A program made the translations under genes and the position numbers. Positions 37,894 through 48,414 of a DNA stretch of 64,000 bases are shown piece after piece. This DNA comes from Pseudoalteromonas denitrificans DSM 6059. Its GTDB lineage: Bacteria; Pseudomonadota; Gammaproteobacteria; Enterobacterales; Alteromonadaceae. The DNA lies in contig NZ_FOLO01000003.1 in assembly GCF_900112265.1 (NCBI RefSeq), positions 165,135-229,134 of the forward strand, written 5' to 3'. Positions within the stretch are counted from its first letter, which is position 1. Each line of letters opens with the position of its first letter. The notes under the pieces were generated by a model, which did no database searches, was not told where the DNA came from, and saw only the letters and a list, made by a program, of their open reading frames with translations.

Positions 37894-38802
37894 ATGACTT
37901 ATCAACACGCACGCACAGTTACTCGAACATTATTTTTCTTGTTGTTTTTATTCGCCCCTTTGCTCAATATATTTCGTTTTGATTTAACTTTAGGTCATTT
38001 TATTTTTTTTGGTCAACAGTGGACTTTAGGCTTAGACAGTGTCTTATATGGTGAGGCTGGGGCAATACAAGCTACTGAAATTATATTTTTAAAAGTTTTT
38101 TTACCTGCAATTGCCTTTATCAGTATTTCACTTATTTTAATATATAAATATGGCCGTATATATTGCGGCTGGTTATGCCCTCACTTTTCAGTTGTTGAAA
38201 TGATCAATCAAGTCATGTTGAAACAACTTAACCGTGTCACTTTGTGGGAAAAGCCAAGTAAACAAAATAATAGTATTTTTGCCCGCGTAGTTGTTGCAGC
38301 AGTGAGTGTTTTTATGGCATTCATTTGGGCTCTTGGTTTATTAAGTTATCTGATGCCTCCTATTCCATTATTAATAGATTTAGTTAATTTTGAAGTTGCG
38401 TTTGGTTCAACGATTTTTTTGTGCGTTGCAACCTGTATATTTTCATTTGATTTTATTTTTGCTCGTCATGTTTTTTGTAAATATGGGTGTGCTTTGGGTT
38501 TATTTCAAAGTTTAATTTGGATGGCAAATAAGCAAGCCATGGCCGTGAAGTTTGATAGGAGTAGGGCTAAAGCTTGCCGAGACTGTGATAAAGCGTGTGA
38601 TAAGGCCTGCCCTATGCGATTACCAACTCGAAACATGAAACGTGCAAAGTTTACTTGCACTCAATGTGCCCAATGTATTTCTGCTTGCCAAAAAGTTCAA
38701 AAAAACAACCCAGAAGGTACTTTATTAAACTGGGTCAATGGCCCAGAAGCAATTGATATCGACAGACCAGCCGTGCAGTATAAACCAAAAAATAATTTAT
38801 AA
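37894..38802 (+). CDS. Membrane 4Fe-4S protein of the NapH/CcoG/NosR-like group
   Basis: 302 residues. About five hydrophobic segments, with a cytoplasmic-side YCGWLCPH motif between them (about residue 90), the HVFCKYGCALG segment (about 195) and a C-terminal ferredoxin-like part with clustered cysteines: CRDCDKACDKACP and CTQCAQCISACQK (two possible 4Fe-4S clusters). ATG 37894 is used because the TTG at 37852 has no ribosome site and adds a non-family N-terminus. Such proteins pass electrons across or from the membrane in nitrate, nitrous oxide and oxidase maturation systems. Its place just before norQ suggests a role in NO reductase assembly or NO respiration. Confidence 0.85.
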   Translation: MTYQHARTVTRTLFFLLFLFAPLLNIFRFDLTLGHFIFFGQQWTLGLDSVLYGEAGAIQATEIIFLKVFLPAIAFISISLILIYKYGRIYCGWLCPHFSVVEMINQVMLKQLNRVTLWEKPSKQNNSIFARVVVAAVSVFMAFIWALGLLSYLMPPIPLLIDLVNFEVAFGSTIFLCVATCIFSFDFIFARHVFCKYGCALGLFQSLIWMANKQAMAVKFDRSRAKACRDCDKACDKACPMRLPTRNMKRAKFTCTQCAQCISACQKVQKNNPEGTLLNWVNGPEAIDIDRPAVQYKPKNNL

Positions 38803-38838
38803 GGTCGTTGACTAATACTGGAATAGTTATCAGTTGGC

Positions 38839-38852
38839 TTGATCAAAATCAA
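38839..38852. promoter_or_regulatory. Perfect FNR/DNR box upstream of norQ
   Basis: TTGATCAAAATCAA fits the TTGAT-N4-ATCAA consensus exactly, 65 bases before the norQ ATG. The spacing suits an activator centred near -41.5 of a start site at about 38887. Anaerobic/NO activation of the norQ-E-F genes is the expected result. Confidence 0.85.
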
Positions 38853-38917
38853 AACCTAAATACGATAACAAGGTTATTTTAGTGTCCTAAAATGAATGTT
38901 CTTAAGGCTTCCTTAGT

Positions 38918-39751
38918 ATGACTCAAACATCTGTAGTGCTATCAAACAGTATCATTAACATACAGTCTGATAATAAAGATTTATTTTATCAGGAGCAAAA
39001 AAATGAAGTCTCATTATTTGAATATGCTTATGCACATCAATTACCCGTATTGATCAAAGGTCCTACTGGGTGTGGAAAAACTCGGTTTGTTCAGCACATG
39101 GCTCAAAAACTAAATAAACCTTTATATACCGTTGCGTGTCATGATGATTTAACCGCAGCCGACTTAGTTGGTCGACATCTAATCGGGCCTAATGGTACTT
39201 ATTGGCAAGATGGACCTTTAACACGTGCAGTGCGAGAAGGTGGCATTTGTTATTTAGATGAAGTTGTTGAAGCGCGAAAAGATACCACAGTTGTATTACA
39301 CCCACTTGCAGATGATCGTCGCATTTTGCCATTGGAACGTACAGGCGAGCTATTAGAAGCCGCTCCTGGGTTCATGTTAGTTGTATCATATAATCCGGGT
39401 TATCAAAATTTACTAAAGGGCATGAAGCCGAGTACGCGCCAGCGATTTGTGGCTCTGAGGTTTGACTACCCAAAACCAAAAATAGAGCAAGAAATTTTAA
39501 TGCAAGAATGTAATATCGATGCACATCTTGCATTTAAACTTATTGAACTTGCAGGTGCATTACGCCGTCTGGAAGATAATGATTTAGATGAGGTTGCATC
39601 AACACGGTTACTTATTTATGCAGGTCGCATGATGTCAAGTGGCATGCCCGCACTTGAAGTGTGTCGCTGCTGTTTAGCCGAGCCCCTAACAGACGACCCT
39701 TTAACAGTAGAAGCATTAATGGATGTAGCTCGTATTTACTTTGATGAGTGA
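38918..39751 (+). CDS. norQ: NorQ/NirQ/CbbQ-type MoxR AAA+ ATPase
   Basis: A 277-residue cytosolic ATPase. Walker A GPTGCGKT (about residues 50-57), Walker B-like CYLDEVVEARKD, sensor region VVSYNPGYQNLLKGMKPSTRQRF, and a CbbQ C-terminal domain (EVASTRLLIYAGRMM). It works with the VWA protein NorD (encoded at 48415) to activate NO reductase, by analogy with CbbQ-CbbO. A perfect FNR/DNR box precedes it. Its end overlaps the start of norE. Confidence 0.95.
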   Translation: MTQTSVVLSNSIINIQSDNKDLFYQEQKNEVSLFEYAYAHQLPVLIKGPTGCGKTRFVQHMAQKLNKPLYTVACHDDLTAADLVGRHLIGPNGTYWQDGPLTRAVREGGICYLDEVVEARKDTTVVLHPLADDRRILPLERTGELLEAAPGFMLVVSYNPGYQNLLKGMKPSTRQRFVALRFDYPKPKIEQEILMQECNIDAHLAFKLIELAGALRRLEDNDLDEVASTRLLIYAGRMMSSGMPALEVCRCCLAEPLTDDPLTVEALMDVARIYFDE

Positions 39752-40364
39752 TATGAATTCTTTTATGCAAACAATTGATAAACCGCGACCTATGGAAACA
39801 CATACTATCAATAAAAAACTACCAGGCGATTTAGCCATGTGGTTTTTTATTCTGGCTGAGCTTACGGTATTTGCGATTCTATTTATTACATTTGCAGTAA
39901 CACGACAACTTCATCCTACTATGTTTATTGAGGGGCAAAGCCAGCTTCATCCAATAGCTGGCATTATAAATACACTGTCTTTGATCTGCAGCAGTTATTT
40001 TATTGTTTTGAGTGTGGATGCCATCAAAAATGGGCTTAATCTTAAAGCCAGAAATAACATTATTATTGCACTATTAATTGCCTCCATTTATGTCGTGACT
40101 AAATTATGGGAATACAATATGCTCAGTGATGCTGGTTTTGGCATTTCAACTAATACATTTTTTATGTTGTATTTTTTCATTACTTTCTTCCATTTTATGC
40201 ATGTTTTATTAGGCATGATCATCTTAATGTTTATTGCTAATAAATCATCTCAAGCTAAATATCAAAAAAATAACACAGCAGGTTTTGAGTCTGGCGTATG
40301 TTATTGGCATATGGTCGATTTAGTATGGATTATTTTGTTTCCTTTAATTTACATCATTGCCTAA
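39744..40364 (+). CDS. norE: NorE, cytochrome c oxidase subunit III-like membrane protein
   Basis: A 206-residue inner-membrane protein with five hydrophobic segments and the subunit III signatures PGDLAMWFFILAELTVFAILF near the N-terminus and HFMHVLLGMI and CYWHMVDLVWIILFPLIY near the C-terminus. NorE supports NO reductase activity in other denitrifiers but is not essential. The start overlaps norQ by eight bases; ATG 39744 is chosen, with ATG 39753 possible. Confidence 0.9.
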   Translation: MSDMNSFMQTIDKPRPMETHTINKKLPGDLAMWFFILAELTVFAILFITFAVTRQLHPTMFIEGQSQLHPIAGIINTLSLICSSYFIVLSVDAIKNGLNLKARNNIIIALLIASIYVVTKLWEYNMLSDAGFGISTNTFFMLYFFITFFHFMHVLLGMIILMFIANKSSQAKYQKNNTAGFESGVCYWHMVDLVWIILFPLIYIIA

Positions 40365-40374
40365 AGGGCCTGTA

Positions 40375-40641
40375 ATGACAAAAATGAATGCAACTATTAG
40401 CTTGATTGTTTTAATGAGCCTGACTTTGACATCTGTTTTCATCGGTTTCTTTATGAGTGATGGCATACTCCTTAACAATGGTCTTGAAATATGGCTTATA
40501 TTAATAACTATCATTATTAAAGGTCAGCAAATTGTTGATATATTTATGGAGCTTAAATGCGCCCCCAGACTTTGGCGTGCGCTATTATTAAGTTATGTAA
40601 TAATAATACCCATTATAATTGGTTTAATTTATTGGGTTTAA
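40375..40641 (+). CDS. norF: NorF-like small membrane protein
   Basis: 88 residues with three hydrophobic segments. The central ILITIIIKGQQIVDIFMELKCAPRLWR resembles prokaryotic cytochrome oxidase subunit IV/NorF proteins. ATG 40375 is taken, with AAAGGG six bases upstream; a TTG at 40357 would start inside norE. NorF is needed for full NO reductase assembly in Paracoccus-type operons. Confidence 0.8.
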   Translation: MTKMNATISLIVLMSLTLTSVFIGFFMSDGILLNNGLEIWLILITIIIKGQQIVDIFMELKCAPRLWRALLLSYVIIIPIIIGLIYWV

Positions 40642-40746
40642 TTTATTGGGTTTAATACTAAACTGGATTTATCTCTAAATTACGATTTCAGTTCGACCAA
40701 ACAACGAACTCATTACAACACGAGGGCTGAACTATTGTTATTTTTA

Positions 40747-40765
40747 TTGACTGACTAGCAGTCAA
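40747..40765. promoter_or_regulatory. Perfect inverted repeat upstream of the 118-residue membrane protein gene
   Basis: TTGACTG-ACTAG-CAGTCAA, with 7-bp arms and a 5-bp spacer, 26 bases before the ATG. It resembles neither the FNR nor the Fur box. Position over the promoter/5' leader suggests an operator. Confidence 0.5.
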
Positions 40766-40791
40766 AGATCAAAAAATCTAAGGAAAGCCAA

Positions 40792-41148
40792 ATGAAAAAT
40801 ACAACAGATCCTCAAAAAAAAATGTCTGTGATAGCACAATCACTTTATTTGGCGAATTTACTTCTTTTACCTGGACTGTCTTTTTTATTGTTACTCAATT
40901 ATTTTATTAAATTTAAATCTCAATCAGGTTTAGCACGAATTCACCTATATCGCGCCATGCAGTTATGCATTGTAAATGGTGTTTTGTTAGCGATTGTGCC
41001 TCTCATTTATATTTTCGTTTTTTCAGAAAAACCTGATACAGCCATAATGATCATGATTTTTTATTTTGTATGTGTGCACGCAGTATTTGTATTATTAGGC
41101 ATGCTTAATTTATCTCGTGCAATGGCTAAAAAACTGCCTCTTTTCTAA
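40792..41148 (+). CDS. Unknown small membrane protein in the nor cluster
   Basis: A 118-residue protein with three hydrophobic segments (about 19-39, 53-76, 82-104) and positive loops (KFKSQSGLARIHLYR), so it sits in the inner membrane. RBS AAGGA is good. I do not recognise a family. It lies between norF and norC on the same strand, with its own inverted-repeat upstream region, so a role in NO respiration is likely but unproven. Confidence 0.75.
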   Translation: MKNTTDPQKKMSVIAQSLYLANLLLLPGLSFLLLLNYFIKFKSQSGLARIHLYRAMQLCIVNGVLLAIVPLIYIFVFSEKPDTAIMIMIFYFVCVHAVFVLLGMLNLSRAMAKKLPLF

Positions 41149-41205
41149 CATATTGTATTTATTAATATAAGTTCCAAGGCCCTGCGCTCCATAAATAATC
41201 AATAA

Positions 41206-41226
41206 AACCTTATTTTATATAAGGTT
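41206..41226 (+). terminator. Possible weak terminator before norC
   Basis: AACCTTAT / ATAAGGTT hairpin with a 5-base loop after the 118-residue membrane protein gene. There is no good T tract, so it is a weak candidate. Confidence 0.3.
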
Positions 41227-41258
41227 ATTAACCTTTATAAATCTTATAGTTACAAACA

Positions 41259-41272
41259 TTGATACAAATCAA
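41259..41272. promoter_or_regulatory. Perfect FNR/DNR box upstream of norC (distal)
   Basis: TTGATACAAATCAA fits TTGAT-N4-ATCAA exactly, 120 bases before the norC ATG. Its centre is 41 bp from the proximal site, about four DNA turns, so both sites face the same side of the helix. Confidence 0.85.
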
Positions 41273-41299
41273 GTTACATTTGCTCACAGTTTAGAAAAC

Positions 41300-41313
41300 T
41301 TGATGCAAGTCAA
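41300..41313. promoter_or_regulatory. FNR/DNR box upstream of norC (proximal)
   Basis: TTGATGCAAGTCAA, one mismatch from consensus, 79 bases before the norC ATG. It pairs with the distal perfect box to give tandem activation of norCB. Confidence 0.75.
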
Positions 41314-41392
41314 ATAACCCCCTGCTCCCATGACTTACTATTTATTTGTTCAACAACCGTTAGCTTTTTTATTAATAATTGGGGATGAGACA

Positions 41393-43277
<1,885 letters not shown>

Positions 43278-43315
43278 CTCATGACATAATCGTTAAAATA
43301 TAGTTTCAACCATTT

Positions 43316-43344
43316 AAGCCCTAAACATTGTTTGGGGCTTTTTT
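43316..43344 (+). terminator. Intrinsic terminator of norCB
   Basis: An 11-bp stem (one G-T wobble) AAGCCCTAAAC / GTTTGGGGCTT with a 3-base loop and T run, 39 bases after the norB stop. It abuts the stop of the convergent sigma-54 regulator gene. Confidence 0.85.
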
Positions 43345-43345
43345 A

Positions 43346-44704
43346 TTAATCAAAATTGTGATTTCTTTTTATTTCATACTGATTTAATTTTTTATGTAAA
43401 TAGCTGCGGTCAACTGCTAATGACTTAGCTACTTGAGTGATATTTCCATTAAAAAACTTCAGTTTTTTTATAAGTAATTCACGCTCCATCATAATACGAA
43501 ACTCTTTTAGACTTACTTCATCATCAATATATACATTATTTTTTTTATTTGTTATTTCATCTGGTAAATCAGACAAAGTAATTTTTTGATCCCCCATGAT
43601 AAGCATTCTTTCAACAATATTAAGTAATTCCCGTACATTCCCTGGCCAATCATACTGACACATTATAGGGTAACAATTTGTATCGATAGATTTCTGAGCA
43701 ACACCATTACGTTTACATAATAAATTAATAAAATAATTAACTAATAATGGAATATCACTTCGACGATCACGTAATGCAGGTGAAACAATTGGAATAACGT
43801 TGATCCTGTAATATAAATCCTCTCTAAATAAGCCTAATTTTATTTGCTCTTTTAAATCCTTGTGACTCGCAGCTAAAATTCTAACATCAACTTTAGTAAC
43901 CTTTTCTGATCCTACTTTTTGAATTTCTTTACTTTCGAGTACCCTTAATAAACTTGCTTGAGAAGACATCGGCATGTCTCCAATTTCATCAAGAAATAGC
44001 GTACTTTTATCTGCCATTTCAAAAAAACCTTTTTTATGTTGTTCAGCCCCCGTAAAAGCACCTTTAACATGACCAAATAAAGCACTATCAATTAAATTTT
44101 CTGGAATTGCCGAACAATTAACTTTTACCAAAAGGTTTTTAGAACGATGGCTTTGTTGGTGAATGCTGTGTGCTATTAACTCTTTACCAGTACCACTTTC
44201 TCCAGCAATTAACACTGCGGCTTCAGATTGTGCAACTTTACAAATATCATTACGTAATATCTTCATCAATTTATGATCGCCAAACAACATATCATGCTGT
44301 TGTGAACCTTCCAATACTTTCACTCGTGACCTTAAATGATAAAACTCGATACAGTTTTTTAATGTATTAATCAATTTATCTGCACTAAAAGGCTTTTCTA
44401 AAAAATCATATGCACCCAACTTCAAAGACTGTACAGCTTCATCTAATGAAGCATTTCCTGAAATAAAAATAACCGGAATATTAATTTTATCATTGCACAT
44501 TTGTTCAAATAACTTAATACCGCTTTGTTTTCCTAATCTAATATCAATAATTGCGGCATCATAAAGCTCATCATGCATACTTTTTAGCGCCGAACTAGGC
44601 TCTGTAAAACTTACAACGGTATAACCTTCAGGAGTCAAACAAGCCTTCATACTACGACAAATATTAACTTCATCATCAACTATGATTATATTTTTATTGT
44701 TCAT
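43346..44704 (-). CDS. NtrX/NtrC-family sigma-54-dependent response regulator
   Basis: 452 residues. A receiver domain (VDDE at 10-13, phospho-acceptor Asp in AAIIDIRLG, Lys in LEKPF) is followed by a AAA+ sigma-54 interaction domain with Walker A GESGTGKE, the GAFTGA loop, Walker B LFLDEIGDM and arginine-finger region. It ends with a Fis-type HTH (NGNITQVAKSLAVDRSYLHKK). All motifs needed to activate RpoN promoters are intact. It lacks the GAF domain of NorR, so it is not the usual NO sensor. It is the last gene of a four-gene operon with its NtrY-like kinase. Confidence 0.93.
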   Translation of the reverse strand: MNNKNIIIVDDEVNICRSMKACLTPEGYTVVSFTEPSSALKSMHDELYDAAIIDIRLGKQSGIKLFEQMCNDKINIPVIFISGNASLDEAVQSLKLGAYDFLEKPFSADKLINTLKNCIEFYHLRSRVKVLEGSQQHDMLFGDHKLMKILRNDICKVAQSEAAVLIAGESGTGKELIAHSIHQQSHRSKNLLVKVNCSAIPENLIDSALFGHVKGAFTGAEQHKKGFFEMADKSTLFLDEIGDMPMSSQASLLRVLESKEIQKVGSEKVTKVDVRILAASHKDLKEQIKLGLFREDLYYRINVIPIVSPALRDRRSDIPLLVNYFINLLCKRNGVAQKSIDTNCYPIMCQYDWPGNVRELLNIVERMLIMGDQKITLSDLPDEITNKKNNVYIDDEVSLKEFRIMMERELLIKKLKFFNGNITQVAKSLAVDRSYLHKKLNQYEIKRNHNFD

Positions 44705-44715
44705 TTAAAATCATC

Positions 44716-45863
<1,148 letters not shown>

Positions 45864-45874
<11 letters not shown>

Positions 45875-46625
45875 CTAAAAGATTCTGAATATTAATATCG
45901 TTTTTAATAATTTTACTACGCCACAATGCAGGTACTTCATCAGATGACATATATTGCTCTAAAATTTGATCGAATAACTTTTGAAAACGAGGCCTAGCGG
46001 CATTTAAATTCTCTGATGAATTATTTGATATATTATCAATCTTTCCTACTTTTAAGGCTCTAGATTCATTAGAAAGTGGAGCTCGGTTGTGCTGACTCTC
46101 ATTTGAGTTATAGGTATATCCTTGACTAGTAGCGATCCAATTTTGGATTTTTTCTATTCTTTTTGAATTTACTGGGTTCACTAAAATCTGAGCATTTATT
46201 TCATAGGTGACATTAGGTTCTAATTGCTTTAAGGCATTAGAACTAAGCATACCAATATTGCTAATAAACTCTCTTAATTCAGAAGCTGTTTTAATAACTT
46301 CTAAATGTGAACTTTTTTCACTGGTTGAGGTTTTAATAATATATATTTCATCCCATAGATCATAAGTAATTTGATGGTTTAGTGTAAATATAAATACCTT
46401 TTCCCCTTGAACGCTAGCAGATAAATGTAAACTGATATTATTCGGTAAACCACTATTTAATTCTTTGTCTAATATAGACTTTGGATAGTTAATATCAGTC
46501 ATTTTTATATTCAGTTGCTCATTCTTAACGGACTGTTTAACTGTAATTGCAAATGAAGTGTGACTCATAAAAACAATTAAAACGAGAAGTAATAGCAAAA
46601 CAGGTTTTAAAAGATAAATCTTCAC
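45864..46625 (-). CDS. DUF4390-like periplasmic protein
   Basis: 253 residues with a signal peptide (ending TSFA). The body (about 30-180) looks like DUF4390, the periplasmic partner commonly encoded before NtrY-NtrX pairs: SILDKELNSGLPNNISLHLSA, DLWDEIYII, ELREFISNIGMLSSNALKQLE, YEINAQILVNP. The C-terminal 70 residues are Asn/Ser-rich and then charged (RPRFQKLFDQILEQYMSSDE), beyond the usual domain. It starts at GTG, sharing one base with the stop of the barrel gene, and overlaps the kinase start by 11 bases. Confidence 0.75.
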
Positions 46626-47998
46626 TATTTATACTCCTGCTTATCATAACCCAGCGTAAAACGATAAATCATGTTATCAGTTTGATGTGTATAACCAGCA
46701 TTTACATTCAATATCAAAGAGTTTGCATCATGATTAGGCCAAATTGTATTTCCAATTTTTGTGCCTATATACCAACCTGAATAACGACCATTTATTTTGT
46801 CAATTGAACTAATGTGTGTAAATCGAGCAGATAATTCACCACCATAACCGTAATTATTAGATGAGTGCTTAGATTGCGTATATATGACACTACTACCTAA
46901 AGAGAATATTTTATTCTCAGCTAAATCAAAATTATATTTATAATAAACACTGCCTTCTTCACGTGTTTCAGTTGATGTGATACTGCTAGAAAAAATCTCA
47001 CCTTGAGTAGGAAATAACGCATCATCTTCAGTATTCCAACCATAACTCATGCTATAAATTTTATGAGCAGAACCAAATGGATTCGATTTCCTGCTTACAT
47101 CCAAGCTTATATAAGAATGACTAGCAAAACGACGACCTAATGAAAAATCAATATTTGTGAGCTTATATTTTGTTGGTGTAGATATTGAGAAGGCATAAAT
47201 ACCGTTAGAATATAATTTGTTATTTTTTTGTTTATGTGTGTATTTGGATTCACGAATATTTGCACTTAAATAATAACGCGAAGAATCAAATAAGTGAGGA
47301 TCATAGTAATGTAATGAGAAATCGTAATTATCATTATCTGATTTTGATGGTTCGCTTATGTTTTTTAAATAAAAACTATTGTTCATGAATGAATCGGCTG
47401 GGCTTGCTTTAACCTCTGAATTTCCACGCTTGCCAAAAAACATAAAGGATAACTCTTTACCATTACCAAGGAAGTTAAAATCTGTAATTTTAGCATTGAT
47501 TTGATAATCCGATTGTTTAATATTAGTAGTCACAAAAAAACATGAACTGCTTTCACTGCCTAGGTCAGAGTAACAGTATTGTTCTCTTGATTTTTCTGAA
47601 TTTTGTTCCGCATATTGATATCCTGCACCTAGGTCATATTGAATGTTACTGGCTTCTGTTATATCAAAGACAACAACAACATGCCCCCGTTGACCTCCTT
47701 TTTCTAAATATATGTCTACACTTTTAAATTGAAATAAAGTGCCAAGGCGTAACTTTGCATCAGCAATTTCATCTGTATCTAGAATATCCCCTATTTGTTG
47801 ATAATATTTTTTAGTAACAAAACTACATTCTGTTGTTTCATTACCATTACATCTAATATCATCGATAACTAATGTGGGTGTGCTTACTTCAGATACATTT
47901 TTTGTTTCAATCACCTTTCCCATAACTGAACCAGGCATTAACATTAACAAACAAAAGACAAAAAATAATTTTTTTGCAACAAGGCTGTGCATTTTCAT
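46625..47998 (-). CDS. Small Omp85-like outer-membrane protein with one POTRA domain
   Basis: 457 residues. A signal peptide (ending SVMG) is followed by one POTRA-like unit (about 42-122: TLVIDDIRCNGNETTECSF ... VVVVFDITEA) and a barrel of about 16 strands (LGAGYQY, GNGKELSFMFFGKRGN, SFSLGRRF-like stretches, DDALFPTQGE, TLGYDKQEYK). DDALFPTQG is the Omp85/surface-antigen strand motif. BamA has five POTRAs and TamA three, so this is a minimal member. It leads an operon with DUF4390, NtrY-like and NtrX-like genes and is probably either the sensor's cargo gate or its regulated target (inference). Confidence 0.8.
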   Translation of the reverse strand: MKMHSLVAKKLFFVFCLLMLMPGSVMGKVIETKNVSEVSTPTLVIDDIRCNGNETTECSFVTKKYYQQIGDILDTDEIADAKLRLGTLFQFKSVDIYLEKGGQRGHVVVVFDITEASNIQYDLGAGYQYAEQNSEKSREQYCYSDLGSESSSCFFVTTNIKQSDYQINAKITDFNFLGNGKELSFMFFGKRGNSEVKASPADSFMNNSFYLKNISEPSKSDNDNYDFSLHYYDPHLFDSSRYYLSANIRESKYTHKQKNNKLYSNGIYAFSISTPTKYKLTNIDFSLGRRFASHSYISLDVSRKSNPFGSAHKIYSMSYGWNTEDDALFPTQGEIFSSSITSTETREEGSVYYKYNFDLAENKIFSLGSSVIYTQSKHSSNNYGYGGELSARFTHISSIDKINGRYSGWYIGTKIGNTIWPNHDANSLILNVNAGYTHQTDNMIYRFTLGYDKQEYK

Positions 47999-48414
47999 AT
48001 TATAAATTCCTATTTAAAATTATTGTTAGTTAATGGAATTGCAAAGGATATACCAAAAGAAAACTTAAAACGGTAAATTTATAACTACTTGTTTTATAAT
48101 GAGAATAAATTAATTTAACTATACTAATTTTAAATACTCTAAAATTCTGTGTGGAGAAAAAACAACACGTGTAAAATAAATACCTCATTTATGAACTGGA
48201 AAATTTTCCGTAATATAAACATGCAATTAAACTCAGTCAACCGTTACTGGCTAGCAAATCATGAAATTTATAATAATTTATTTTTCGTTTTGTTATGCAA
48301 TAAAAATTAGATTTAACAAATCTATGTAAAACACCTTTATATTGAGGTAAATCAGCTAAATCTATCTTTGTAATTGTTATTATTTCTACGTTGTAAGCTT
48401 AATGAGAATTAATT
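47999..48414. other. Intergenic region between the Omp85-like operon and norD
   Basis: About 415 AT-rich bases between divergent genes, so it should hold both promoters. I find a perfect 12-bp palindrome GGAAAATTTTCC (48198-48209) but no FNR box and no convincing sigma-54 -24/-12 element. No coding sequence is seen. Confidence 0.5.

Noticed and set aside
41330..41392. NorC starting at ATG 41330
   Set aside because: It would lie just after the FNR boxes and before the GGGGA ribosome site. The ATG at 41393 gives the normal NorC N-terminus.
43346..44704. Sigma-54 regulator as NorR
   Set aside because: It has a receiver domain with a phospho-acceptor Asp instead of the NorR GAF domain, and it is paired with a kinase.
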